Below are positions 1 to 10,754 of a stretch of 64,000 nt of DNA, in pieces. The stretch lies in contig NC_022571.1 in the NCBI RefSeq assembly GCF_000473995.1, positions 408,501 to 472,500 of the forward strand. The letters are read 5' to 3'. Position numbers and translations under genes: made by a program. This stretch comes from Clostridium saccharobutylicum DSM 13864. Lineage in GTDB: Bacteria; Bacillota; Clostridia; Clostridiales; Clostridiaceae. Position 1 is the first letter of the stretch. Every line of letters begins with the position of its first letter. Below the pieces are notes generated by a model that saw only the letters and a list, made by a program, of their open reading frames with translations, was not told the origin of the DNA and did no database searches.

Positions 1-597
1 GCTGTTGATCCAGAGAAATCAAGCATAAAAATTAATGGGGAAGAAATACTATATAGAAAATACATATATTTAATGATGAATAAACCAGCTGGAGTTATAT
101 CAGCAACTCATGATAATAGAGATGAAACTGTAGTTGATTTATTGGAAATTGATCACCAAGCATTTGAGCCATTTCCAGTTGGCAGATTAGATAAAGATAC
201 TGTAGGATTGCTATTATTGACCAATGATGGTGAACTTAATCACAGATTAATATCACCTAAGTGGCATGTTGATAAGGTTTATTATGCTAAAATCGATAAG
301 AAAGTTGACGAAAAAGATGTAATAGCATTTAAAAATGGAGTTGCATTAGATGATGGATACAAATGTTTAGAAGCAAAACTTGAAATTCTATCTAGTAGTG
401 ATGATGAGTCAGAAGTTAAGATTACAATACAAGAAGGAAAGTTCCATCAAGTAAAGAGAATGTTTGAAGCGGTAAATAAGAAAGTTACATATCTCAAAAG
501 AGAGGAATTTGGAGGTCTTTTATTAGATACTGAATTAGAAGAAGGCGAATATAGAGAATTAACTGACGATGAATTAAGCCTTTTAAAGAGTTATTAA
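1..597 (+). CDS. rsuA: 16S rRNA pseudouridine synthase, RsuA family (5' end outside window)
   Basis: The reading frame is open from base 1, so the true start is upstream; the first ATG in the window (73) is internal. The first ~20 codons look like the end of an S4 RNA-binding domain, followed by the catalytic domain beginning with MMNKPAGVIS. The RsuA/RluB catalytic signature GRLDKDTVGLLLLTNDGEL is present, its Asp being the nucleophile that isomerises uridine in rRNA. The later KFHQVKRMF motif is also typical of the family. A small-subunit U516-type target is inferred from similarity to RsuA; an RluB-like role on 23S rRNA cannot be excluded. The gene ends in TAA and is followed by a strong terminator. 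Confidence 0.85.
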   Translation, partial: AVDPEKSSIKINGEEILYRKYIYLMMNKPAGVISATHDNRDETVVDLLEIDHQAFEPFPVGRLDKDTVGLLLLTNDGELNHRLISPKWHVDKVYYAKIDKKVDEKDVIAFKNGVALDDGYKCLEAKLEILSSSDDESEVKITIQEGKFHQVKRMFEAVNKKVTYLKREEFGGLLLDTELEEGEYRELTDDELSLLKSY

Positions 598-666
598 CGA
601 ATATTAAATTATAATGCAATAAAAACATTCATTTTTGATAAAAAAAATAAGAATTTTTAATAAATC

Positions 667-709
667 CCTTGCATTATCCATAAGAATATCCTATAATATT
701 CTTGCAAGG
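667..709. other. Imperfect hairpin downstream of rsuA
   Basis: The outer arms CCTTGC/GCAAGG enclose a perfect 8 bp inner stem, AAGAATAT/ATATTCTT, with an A/T-rich bulge on one side. It lies 60 bases before the terminator of the same transcript. It may be an RNA processing or stability structure or part of a small RNA; no known class was recognised. Confidence 0.4.
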
Positions 710-768
710 ATAAATAAAAGGAATATATAGCCCCCTTTTTATTTATTGCTTATTGCTTATTGCTAAAG

Positions 769-800
769 CGCAACCTAGCCCCAAGGGTTGCGTTTTTTTT
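769..800 (+). terminator. Rho-independent terminator after rsuA
   Basis: A GC-rich stem CGCAACC/GGTTGCG is followed by a run of about ten T. A short tandem TATTGCT-like repeat precedes it. Confidence 0.85.
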
Positions 801-911
801 TATTGCTTGATATGAAAAAGTTTACTTTGCGTTTAAATTTAAGAATATAAGTATAAATGCACAAATTATAATTGGTAAAGCGAAAAAGTTAATGAATATT
901 AAAGAATACAT

Positions 912-980
912 AAATACTGAATCAAATATTTCATAAAAATTATATTATGAAATATTTGATTCAGTATTTACTTTTTTTTA
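912..980. terminator. Long perfect inverted repeat with T-run
   Basis: The arms 912-935 and 946-969 pair perfectly over 24 bp around a 10-base A/T loop, and a T-rich tract follows. The stem is longer than an ordinary terminator, so it may be the relic of a small mobile repeat. The rest of 981-1180 shows nothing recognisable. Confidence 0.6.
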
Positions 981-1240
981 AGATTTTTGAATTAATTCCA
1001 CATATAGAAAATGAAGTTGTTAACTTGAATTTTATTGTAAAAAATAGTAAAGGATATTTATATATGAACTAAAAAGCAATAAATGATAAAATATTTGTTT
1101 GTATAGTATTTTATAGACAATTAATGAAAAGAATATGTAATATTTATCAAGCAATTAGTTTGATATTTTAAGGTGAGTGATACTTTAAATATTATTACAT
1201 ATGGTATAATGTTTAAGGATTGGCAAAGGAGGATAAGTAC

Positions 1241-3532
1241 ATGGATTTAAAATCATTACTTAATAAAGAACAATATGAAGGAGCAACTACAGTTGATGGT
1301 CAAGTATTAATTTTAGCGGGAGCGGGATCTGGTAAAACTAGAGTCTTAACTCATAGAATGGCGTACATGATTGAAGACTTAGGTATTGCACCATACAAAA
1401 TATTAGCTATAACTTTTACCAATAAAGCAGCCAAGGAAATGAAAGACAGAGTTAAGGCGCTTATCGGTGAAAAAGCTGAAAATATGTGGATTTCTACTTT
1501 CCATTCAACTTGTGTAAGAATTTTAAGAAGAGAAATAGACAAAATAGGATATAAAAGCAATTTTACAATATATGATACATCGGATCAAAAAACTTTAGTG
1601 AAGGAATGCATGAAATCTATTAGCATTAATGAAAAAGATATAACAGAGCAAGAAATAATGGGTAAAATAAGTAAAGCTAAAGATAGAATGCAAACTGCTA
1701 GAAGTTTTAAGCTAGAAAATGAGAGTAATTTTAGAGAAAATAAAATCGCAGATGTATATGAAATGTATCAAAAAAGGCTTAAAGAAAACAATGCCTTAGA
1801 TTTTGATGATTTGATATTTAAAACAGTTGAACTCTTTAAAAGTAATCCAGAAGTTTTAGAATTTTATCAAAACAAATTTCAATATATTATGGTTGATGAG
1901 TATCAAGATACAAATGCTGTTCAATATGAATTAGTTAGATTACTTGCAGATAGATATAAGAATATTTGTGTTGTAGGAGATGATGATCAATGTATCTATC
2001 AATGGAGAGGTGCGGATATTCAAAATATTCTTGATTTTGAAAAAGACTATCCAGGTGCTAAGGTAATAAAACTTGAACAGAATTATAGATCTAAAGCAAA
2101 TATATTAAATGCAGCTAATGTTGTAATTGTTAATAATGCAAATAGAAAGAGCAAAGTATTAAGAACGGAACAAGAAGAAGGAAGTAAAATTAAGATATAT
2201 AGAGCGTATTCGGATGGTGATGAAGGAGATTTTGTTGGAAAGCAAATTGTCGATATAAAAAAAGAGCAAGAAAAGCATTATAGTGATTTTGCTGTATTAT
2301 ATAGAACAAATGCTCAATCAAGAATCTTTGAAGAGAGTTTTAGAAGAAAGGGTATTCCATATAAAATTGTAGGGGGTACAAGATTCTATGATAGAAAAGA
2401 AATAAAAGATATATTAGCATACTTAAAAGTCATTGTTAATCTACAAGATGATGTTAGTATCAGAAGAATTATAAACGTTCCTAAGAGAAGCATTGGTGAT
2501 GCAACTGTTAACAAAATTCAAGAATTCGCTACAGATTTTGAGCTGAATATGTGGGATGCTTTATCAGAGGTTAGATCTATTTCTACATTAACACCTAGAA
2601 ATGTTTCTAGTATTGAGCCTTTTGTTCAATTGATGGATAATTTTATGGTACTTAGTGAAACAGTACCCGTATCAGTTTTAATTGAAACTATTTTAGAAGA
2701 TACTGGTTATATGGAAGTGTTAAAAAAGTCCAATGAAATCGAAGATAAGAGCAGAATTGAAAATTTAAAAGAATTAGTATCAGATGCTGTTGATTTTGAA
2801 AAGAGTAGCGAAGATAAATCTTTAGCTGCATATTTAGAAAAAGTATCTTTAGTTCAGGATACTGATAAGATTGAAGAAGAGGATGATATGGTAGTTCTAA
2901 TGACTGTTCACAGTGCAAAAGGGTTAGAATTTCCAGTAGTATTCATGGTTGGTATGGAAAATGGAATTTTCCCAGGAACTGCATCATTTGAAAAAGAATC
3001 TGAAATGGAAGAATCAAGAAGACTATGCTACGTTGGTATAACAAGAGCAAAAGAAACACTATTTATGACATCAGCTGAAGTTAGAAGGGTTTTTGGTAAA
3101 ACAGTTGCATATCCACAATCGGATTTTATTAATGAAATAAAACCATCATTAAAGGAATATGTTGCTAATGATAAGGCAAATATTAAGAGTAGAGAAGGCT
3201 TTGCTCAAAAAAGTTCGTATAATAATCCGCATAGTCTAAGAAATAATCTTAGGGGAAATGCTACAGTTGCAAGTAGTGGATTAAATTTAAGCAGAGGAAG
3301 TTTTAATGTAGGAAGTGGTATAGCGCATTCGTCTACATTAAATTCTAGCAGTGACGGATATCTAAGTACTAATGAAGCAACTTTGGGACGAAAAGTTATA
3401 CATGAAAAGTTTGGAACAGGAACTATCGTGTCAATACAAGATTCTGGTAATGATAAAAAACTTACTATTGCTTTTGATAAGCAAGGTGTAAAAATATTGC
3501 TATTATCATTTGCTAAACTTAAGATGGTATAA
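1241..3532 (+). CDS. pcrA: ATP-dependent DNA helicase PcrA (UvrD/Rep superfamily 1)
   Basis: SF1A 3'-5' helicase of 763 residues, the usual PcrA length. Visible motifs are Walker A AGAGSGKT near residue 30, DEYQDTN (motif II, Mg/ATP), GDDDQCIYQWRGA (motif III), QNYRS (motif IV) and VTMH/SAKGLEF-type motif V. The C-terminus ends in the Tudor-like segment GRKVIHEKFGTGTIVSI that in PcrA contacts RNA polymerase. I chose ATG 1241 because AAAGGAGG lies at 1225-1232; an upstream TTG at 1220 would overlap that site. A TATAAT at 1205-1210 is a likely -10. PcrA acts in repair, in removing stalled RNA polymerase and in rolling-circle replication. ligA follows 22 bases later, as in many Firmicutes, so the two are probably co-transcribed. 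Confidence 0.95.
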   Translation: MDLKSLLNKEQYEGATTVDGQVLILAGAGSGKTRVLTHRMAYMIEDLGIAPYKILAITFTNKAAKEMKDRVKALIGEKAENMWISTFHSTCVRILRREIDKIGYKSNFTIYDTSDQKTLVKECMKSISINEKDITEQEIMGKISKAKDRMQTARSFKLENESNFRENKIADVYEMYQKRLKENNALDFDDLIFKTVELFKSNPEVLEFYQNKFQYIMVDEYQDTNAVQYELVRLLADRYKNICVVGDDDQCIYQWRGADIQNILDFEKDYPGAKVIKLEQNYRSKANILNAANVVIVNNANRKSKVLRTEQEEGSKIKIYRAYSDGDEGDFVGKQIVDIKKEQEKHYSDFAVLYRTNAQSRIFEESFRRKGIPYKIVGGTRFYDRKEIKDILAYLKVIVNLQDDVSIRRIINVPKRSIGDATVNKIQEFATDFELNMWDALSEVRSISTLTPRNVSSIEPFVQLMDNFMVLSETVPVSVLIETILEDTGYMEVLKKSNEIEDKSRIENLKELVSDAVDFEKSSEDKSLAAYLEKVSLVQDTDKIEEEDDMVVLMTVHSAKGLEFPVVFMVGMENGIFPGTASFEKESEMEESRRLCYVGITRAKETLFMTSAEVRRVFGKTVAYPQSDFINEIKPSLKEYVANDKANIKSREGFAQKSSYNNPHSLRNNLRGNATVASSGLNLSRGSFNVGSGIAHSSTLNSSSDGYLSTNEATLGRKVIHEKFGTGTIVSIQDSGNDKKLTIAFDKQGVKILLLSFAKLKMV

Positions 3533-3542
3533 AATTTAATAA

Positions 3543-5546
<2,004 letters not shown>

Positions 5547-5550
5547 TAGT

Positions 5551-5823
5551 GTGAAAAGATTAATAAATTTGCTTGGATTTGTTTCAGCAAGTGTGACTAG
5601 TGTTTTAATAATTTGCACTTTCTTAACAACGTATCAATTTTATTATGTTGGTCAAATTTTTAATTCATACTTACCTATACAGCTTGGAGTCTGCATTACC
5701 ATGACAATTTTAGCTATAAGATTTCTTATTAATGAAACTGGTAAAAGACGAATATTGTATTCAGCTTTTAGTTTCGCTATAGCAATTTCATTATTATATT
5801 TTATGGTAAACTTAATAAAATAA
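5551..5823 (+). CDS. Small membrane protein, three predicted helices
   Basis: A 90-residue hydrophobic protein with three likely membrane segments (about residues 7-29, 40-60 and 68-88) separated by short loops, including a basic loop NETGKRR. The start is GTG 5551, four bases after the ligA stop, with an AAGGGGG Shine-Dalgarno sequence inside the ligA end, so it is probably translated from the pcrA-ligA transcript. I do not recognise a family and see no catalytic motif. The codon pattern is like its neighbours, so it looks native. Confidence 0.7.
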   Translation: MKRLINLLGFVSASVTSVLIICTFLTTYQFYYVGQIFNSYLPIQLGVCITMTILAIRFLINETGKRRILYSAFSFAIAISLLYFMVNLIK

Positions 5824-6092
5824 ATGAGTATGTTTTGAAAATATGAGTAGATATTAACAATATATTTAGAAACAATCTTTAATGTGGTGAAATAGTAAAA
5901 AAGTGAATTTTATGATAAAATTTAATGTGTTAATTTAAGGTGCAAAGAGCATTTTAAAATATTAGTTAAATATTCGCAGTTTTGGAGTATATTAAGGCTA
6001 TAATGAGTTGATTATTATAGTTTGATTTATTATTTTTTATATGCCGAATGCGTTTTAAATAGCTATAGCTAGAAAAAAAGGAGGATTTGAAC

Positions 6093-6383
6093 ATGTCTGT
6101 TACTAAAAAAGATGTTGAATATGTTGCTGAGCTTGCAAGATTAAGTTTCGAAGAAGACGAAAAAGAAGGTTTAGCAGAAGATTTAAATCAAATCTTAGCT
6201 TATGTTGAAAAGCTAGGAGAATTAGATACTGAAAAAGAAGATATAATAGTAAATCCTTATTATATCGAAAATAAATTTAGAGAAGATGTAGTTACACCTT
6301 CAATGAAACTTGAAGATGTAATGAAAAATGCACCTAAAACATTAGAAGAATATGTTTTAGTTCCAACTATTATAAGAGAATAG
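6093..6383 (+). CDS. gatC: Asp-tRNA(Asn)/Glu-tRNA(Gln) amidotransferase subunit C
   Basis: A 96-residue GatC-family protein ([17 protein letters not shown]... [16 protein letters not shown], ending [17 protein letters not shown]). GatC wraps around GatA and stabilises the GatCAB complex that amidates misacylated Glu-tRNA(Gln) and Asp-tRNA(Asn). ATG 6093 is preferred over TTG 6087 because AAAGGAGG at 6077-6084 is correctly spaced only for the ATG. It is first in a gatC-gatA-gatB operon. Bases 5824-6076 contain no gene, and I found no T-box motif. Confidence 0.93.
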   Translation: MSVTKKDVEYVAELARLSFEEDEKEGLAEDLNQILAYVEKLGELDTEKEDIIVNPYYIENKFREDVVTPSMKLEDVMKNAPKTLEEYVLVPTIIRE

Positions 6384-6404
6384 TGGAGATTGGAGGGTAA
6401 ATTA

Positions 6405-7862
6405 ATGGAGTTTTCAAATTACAAAGCTCATGAATTAAAAGATATAATAGCTAAAAAAGAAGCTTCTGTTGAAGAAGTAACAAAGGCTCATTTAGATAAA
6501 GTTGAAAATGTAGATTCAAAAGTTGATGCATTTTTATATGTAGCAAAAGAAGAAGCATTAAAGGATGCAAAAGCATTAGATGAAAAGTTAAGCAAAGGTG
6601 AAGAACTTGGAATATTAGGGGGAGTACCTCTAGGAATTAAAGATAACATAAGTGTTAAGAATATGCAAAATACATGTGCATCTAAGATTTTACAAGGATA
6701 CATATCACCTTACGATGCAACAGTTTCTGAAAATGTAAAATCACAAGGTGGAGTAATCCTTGGAAAATTAAACATGGATGAATTTGCAATGGGTTCATCA
6801 ACTGAAAATTCAGCATTTAAGATAACTAGAAATCCATGGGATTTAGATAGAGTTCCAGGCGGATCATCAGGTGGATCAGCAGCTGCTGTTGCTGCTAAGG
6901 AAATTCCATTAGCACTTGGAACAGATACTGGTGGTTCTGTAAGACAACCAGCATCATTTTGCGGTATAGTTGGACTTAAGCCTACATATGGAAGAGTTTC
7001 TAGAAGTGGTGTAGTAGCTTATGGTTCTACATTAGATCAAGTTGGTACTTTAGGAAGAGATGTTAAGGACTGTGCTTTATTAACTCAAGCAATATCAGGA
7101 GTGGATCACAGAGATTTTACTACAGTTGATATAGAAGTGCCTAATTATTTAGATTCATTAAAAGAAGATATTAAAGGTAAGAAAATTGCAATTCCTACTG
7201 AATTTTTTAAAGATGGATTAGATGAAAATGTTAAAAAAGCTGTATATGATGCTTTAAAAGTATTTGAAGCAAATGGTGCACAAATTAAAGAAGTATCACT
7301 TCCATTAGCTGATTACGCTATTTCAGCTTATTATTTAGTAGCTTGTGCTGAAGCATCATCTAACCTAGCTAGATTTGATGGAGTAAGATATGGTCATAGA
7401 TCTGCAAATGCAGAAGATGCAACAGATTTATACTACAAGTCAAAGAACGAAGGATTCGGTAAAGAAGTTAAGAAGAGAATTATGCTTGGTACATATGCAT
7501 TATCAGCAGGATATTATGATGCATACTACAAAAAAGCATTAAAAGTTAGAAATCTTATAAAAGGTGAATTTGATGAAATATTTAAAAATTTCGATGCAAT
7601 AATATCACCAACAGCACCAACTCTAGCTTATAAAATTGGAGAAAAAACTAATAATGCATTAGAAATGTATTTAGGAGATATTTATACTGTACCTGTTAAT
7701 ATAGCTGGTATTCCAGCAATTTCACTTCCTTGTGGAATAGCTAATGGTCTTCCAGTAGGAATGCAAATTATGGGTAATTATTTCAAAGAAGATACATTAT
7801 TCAACTTAGCATACAGTTATGAAAAATCAACTAACTGGCATGAAATGCATCCAAATTTATAG
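6405..7862 (+). CDS. gatA: Asp-tRNA(Asn)/Glu-tRNA(Gln) amidotransferase subunit A
   Basis: A 485-residue amidase-signature protein. The catalytic Ser-cisSer-Lys triad is visible: the Lys in VPLGIKDNI, and the Ser pair in [15 protein letters not shown] and [16 protein letters not shown]. It hydrolyses glutamine (or asparagine) and channels ammonia to GatB. The start at ATG 6405 follows GGAGGG at 6392-6397; the in-frame TTG at 6390 overlaps that site. It begins 21 bases after gatC and ends 19 bases before gatB, so it is in one operon. Confidence 0.95.
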   Translation: MEFSNYKAHELKDIIAKKEASVEEVTKAHLDKVENVDSKVDAFLYVAKEEALKDAKALDEKLSKGEELGILGGVPLGIKDNISVKNMQNTCASKILQGYISPYDATVSENVKSQGGVILGKLNMDEFAMGSSTENSAFKITRNPWDLDRVPGGSSGGSAAAVAAKEIPLALGTDTGGSVRQPASFCGIVGLKPTYGRVSRSGVVAYGSTLDQVGTLGRDVKDCALLTQAISGVDHRDFTTVDIEVPNYLDSLKEDIKGKKIAIPTEFFKDGLDENVKKAVYDALKVFEANGAQIKEVSLPLADYAISAYYLVACAEASSNLARFDGVRYGHRSANAEDATDLYYKSKNEGFGKEVKKRIMLGTYALSAGYYDAYYKKALKVRNLIKGEFDEIFKNFDAIISPTAPTLAYKIGEKTNNALEMYLGDIYTVPVNIAGIPAISLPCGIANGLPVGMQIMGNYFKEDTLFNLAYSYEKSTNWHEMHPNL

Positions 7863-7881
7863 GGAGAAGGAGTGAAAACAA

Positions 7882-9312
7882 ATGGAATTTGAATCAGTCA
7901 TAGGATTAGAGGTTCATGCAGAGCTTTTAACTAAAACAAAAATATATTGTGGTTGTACAACTGAATTCGGAGGAAAAGCAAATACTCACGTTTGTCCAAT
8001 ATGTTTAGGACTACCAGGATCCCTACCACAATTAAACAAACAAGTAGTTGAACTTGGAATTAAAGCGGGTTTAGCATTAAACTGTGAAATAACTAAAGTA
8101 GGAAGAATGGATAGAAAAAATTATTTCTACCCAGATTGTCCTAAGAATTATCAAATAACTCAAGATGAATTACCATTATGCAGAAATGGATATATTGATA
8201 TTGAGCTTGAAAGTGGAGAAATTAAGAGAATAGGAATCGAAAGAATTCATATAGAAGAAGATGCAGGTAAGTTACTGCATACTAAGAGAGGAACTTTAGT
8301 TGACTTTAATAGAGCTGGAGTACCTTTAATAGAAGTAGTATCAAAGCCAGATATAAGAACTTCTGAAGAAGCAACATTATATCTTACAAAGCTTAAGAGT
8401 ATCTTATCTTCATGTAAAGTATCTGACTGTAAGATGGAAGAGGGATCTTTAAGATGTGATGCCAATATATCAATAAGAGAAAAAGGAACAGAACCTTTTG
8501 GTATAAGATCAGAAATTAAGAATATGAATTCATTTAAAGCAGTAGAAAAAGCTTTACACTATGAATTTGAAAGACAAGTTAAAGCTGTAACTGCTGGAGA
8601 AAAATTGACTGTTGAAACTAGAAGATGGGATGAAACTAACAATGAAACTACAGTTATGAGAAGCAAAGAAGAAGCAAATGACTATAGATATTTCCCAGAA
8701 GGTGATTTAGTTACACTTAATATTTCTGATGAATGGATTGAAAATGTTAGAAAGACAATTCCAGAATTACCACATGAAAAAGAAGCTAGATTTATTAAAG
8801 AATATGAATTACCTAAATACGATGCTCATGTTTTAACTTTAACAGATAGCATGGCTGAGTTCTTCGATGAAGCAGCTAAGCTTTCAAAGGATCCAAAAGC
8901 AGCTTCAAACTGGATAATGGGAGACTTATCAAGACTTATGAATGTTGAAGGTACATGGGTTGAAGATCTTAAGTTTGCTCCAAATGGTATAGCGGAATTA
9001 ATAGAAGTAATTAAAGATGGAACTATTTCATCAGCAATAGGAAAACAAGTTCTAGAAGCTATGTTTGAAAGCGGGAAATTACCTAAGGCAATCATAGAAG
9101 AAAAAGGTTTAAAGCAAAATAATGATGAAGGTGCTATTCTTGAAATAGTTAATAAAGTTCTTGATGAAAATCCACAAGTTATTGAACAATATAAGAGTGG
9201 AAAAACAAGAATTCTTGGATTTGCTGTAGGCCAAGTAATGAAGGCAACAAAAGGTCAAGCAAACCCTGGTATAGTTAATCAGTTAGTTGAACAAGAAGTA
9301 GCTAAGAGATAA
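7882..9312 (+). CDS. gatB: Asp-tRNA(Asn)/Glu-tRNA(Gln) amidotransferase subunit B
   Basis: A 476-residue GatB. The N-terminal kinase-like catalytic domain starts EFESVIGLEVHAEL and has the zinc-site cysteines (CGC..., HVCPICLGLPG) and the signature DRKNYFYPDCPKNYQI. The C-terminal helical/YqeY-like tail (from about residue 330) binds tRNA. It phosphorylates the misacylated Glu or Asp and transfers ammonia from GatA. Start ATG 7882 has GGAGAAGGAG upstream. As the last gene of gatCAB it is followed by an intrinsic terminator. The complex implies that Gln-tRNA, and perhaps Asn-tRNA, is made by the indirect route. Confidence 0.95.
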   Translation: MEFESVIGLEVHAELLTKTKIYCGCTTEFGGKANTHVCPICLGLPGSLPQLNKQVVELGIKAGLALNCEITKVGRMDRKNYFYPDCPKNYQITQDELPLCRNGYIDIELESGEIKRIGIERIHIEEDAGKLLHTKRGTLVDFNRAGVPLIEVVSKPDIRTSEEATLYLTKLKSILSSCKVSDCKMEEGSLRCDANISIREKGTEPFGIRSEIKNMNSFKAVEKALHYEFERQVKAVTAGEKLTVETRRWDETNNETTVMRSKEEANDYRYFPEGDLVTLNISDEWIENVRKTIPELPHEKEARFIKEYELPKYDAHVLTLTDSMAEFFDEAAKLSKDPKAASNWIMGDLSRLMNVEGTWVEDLKFAPNGIAELIEVIKDGTISSAIGKQVLEAMFESGKLPKAIIEEKGLKQNNDEGAILEIVNKVLDENPQVIEQYKSGKTRILGFAVGQVMKATKGQANPGIVNQLVEQEVAKR

Positions 9313-9327
9313 TTAATAATATATAAA

Positions 9328-9380
9328 AGAGCTATCTAAAATCAATTTTTAAGAATTTAATTTTAGATAGCTCTCTTTTT
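9328..9380 (+). terminator. Terminator of the gatCAB operon
   Basis: A 15 bp perfect stem (9328-9342 with 9360-9374) is followed by CTTTTT. Confidence 0.9.
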
Positions 9381-9407
9381 ATTTGAAAATTTCTTTCCTA
9401 TTAAGAC

Positions 9408-9644
9408 GGTGCAATTAAAAAAATACAAGTTCATTTACCAGCCTGTTTTCAATGAGAGAAAGCTCCACCAGCATACCACTCACAGCGTGCTGTCTGAGTA
9501 AGCGACCGTCATCAATCATAGATTTAGACACTTATTTGCTCATAGGCAGATTGATTTAATATATCTGCTATGAGACAAATATATCTTCTTGTCTGATGAA
9601 AAATATTTATGACAGATTGGAGTCGTTATTTTCTTTCATGTGCT
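9408..9644 (+). repeat. MITE-like dispersed repeat, copy A
   Basis: A diverged copy of the family described under copy B. The left end (GGTGCAATTAAAAAAATAC) and right end (TTATTTTCTTTCATGTGC) are imperfect inverted versions of each other. An internal part of about 50 bases present in B is missing. Its right terminal repeat overlaps and encodes the last residues of the minus-strand gene that ends at 9607. Confidence 0.7.
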
Positions 9645-9924
9645 TAAAGTCAGTAACTTTGTTATCTCTGTTTTCATGATCATTAATATCCAAGATATCT
9701 TCTTCACCAGTTAAATAAGCATAATCATTATTTGTATCATCGCAGTTAGAAATATTATCAGAAATTGATGAAAGCTTCTGATGCATTTTTTCTAATATAT
9801 AATTTTGGTAACGTATTTGACGATAGTTTTTAATATGTACTATAAAGCTCCATATTCCTATAAACATAAATGTGCACATAAATAATATTCCGACTATTAG
9901 AAATGCACCAATTAAAAAATTCAT
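9607..9924 (-). CDS. Small single-pass membrane protein, C-terminus formed by a repeat
   Basis: 105 residues with one N-terminal membrane helix (residues ~4-27), then a basic stretch (IKNYRQIRYQNYILEKMHQK) and an acidic Asn/Asp-rich tail. Start ATG 9924 has a strong AAGGAGG. The family is unknown. The last ~12 residues (HMKENNDSNLS) and the stop codon are encoded by the terminal inverted repeat of MITE-like copy A, so an insertion appears to have replaced the original C-terminus. It may be a tail-anchored signalling or scaffold protein; nothing in the sequence settles this. Confidence 0.6.
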   Translation of the reverse strand: MNFLIGAFLIVGILFMCTFMFIGIWSFIVHIKNYRQIRYQNYILEKMHQKLSSISDNISNCDDTNNDYAYLTGEEDILDINDHENRDNKVTDFKHMKENNDSNLS

Positions 9925-9999
9925 CTATAAAACCTCCTTAAAAGATAACTACATTATAGCATAAGAAAAAATATATGATTGTAGTTTGTTTAAATATTA

Positions 10000-10285
10000 G
10001 GCACATTCAAAAAAATAACAAGTCCATCTGTCAAGCCTATTTTGCGTGAGAGGAAGCTCGATTCGCATGCGCTCACTGAGTAAGCGATTTACACCAAATC
10101 ATTTTTATATGAGGTTAAATCATAAATGAGTTAACTAAGTTGAAGAAACCAAATCATAGATTTGGACTTTCGCTTATCTGCTCATCAGCGGATTTCTCTA
10201 ATAGCCCGCTATGAGACAAATCCACTTCCTTGCCTGATGCAAAATAATCATGGCATTTTGGACTTGTTATTTTCTTTCATGTGCC
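10000..10285 (+). repeat. MITE-like dispersed repeat, copy B (best preserved)
   Basis: 286 bp bounded by near-perfect terminal inverted repeats: the left begins GGCACATTCAAAAAAATAAC and the right ends TTATTTTCTTTCATGTGCC. A TTA triplet flanks both sides, a possible 3 bp target duplication. There is no open reading frame. Internal hairpins (for example around the CAAATCATAGATTTG palindrome) suggest the RNA would fold. Related copies are at 9408, 10409, 14461 and 61363, with a weaker one at 33024. Confidence 0.8.
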
Positions 10286-10408
10286 TTAATTGATTTGATA
10301 GCAATTGAGCTATTAGTATTATTCATAGCTTACCTAAATATTAATTACTTTCATTAACAAATTATGCTCAAGAATTTTAAATTTTATTAATTAAAAATTA
10401 AATACTGA

Positions 10409-10690
10409 GGCACAATCACAAAATAATAAATCTACATATCGGGTTATTTCCCATAGGGGGAAGCTCCACTCAAATGTGCTAATTAAGTAGGCGATTCACA
10501 CTGAATTATTTTTATATAAGGGCTAGCTCATAAATGAGTTAAATAAGTTCAAGAAACCAAATCATAGATTTATTTCGTTTATCTGATCATCGGTAAAAGA
10601 CCATGATAGATTGCTATGATGATACTTTGCTTCAGTGGCTGATGCAAAAAAGTTATGGTATTTTGGACTTATTGTTTATTTTTATGTTAC
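10409..10690 (+). repeat. MITE-like dispersed repeat, copy C
   Basis: About 282 bp, collinear with copy B but with many substitutions (left GGCACAATCACAAAATAATA, right end near TTTTTATGTTAC). It shares the central AAGAAACCAAATCATAGATT segment and the CTGATGCAAAA segment near the right end. Its degradation suggests an older insertion. Confidence 0.7.
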
Positions 10691-10754
10691 TAATGTTTAT
10701 AAATAGTAATTTTTGTTAATAATTATAACAGAAATTATAGCGAAAGGTGTAATT

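Noticed and set aside
5824..6076. Possible T-box leader before gatCAB
   Set aside because: No T-box sequence or antiterminator pair could be found.
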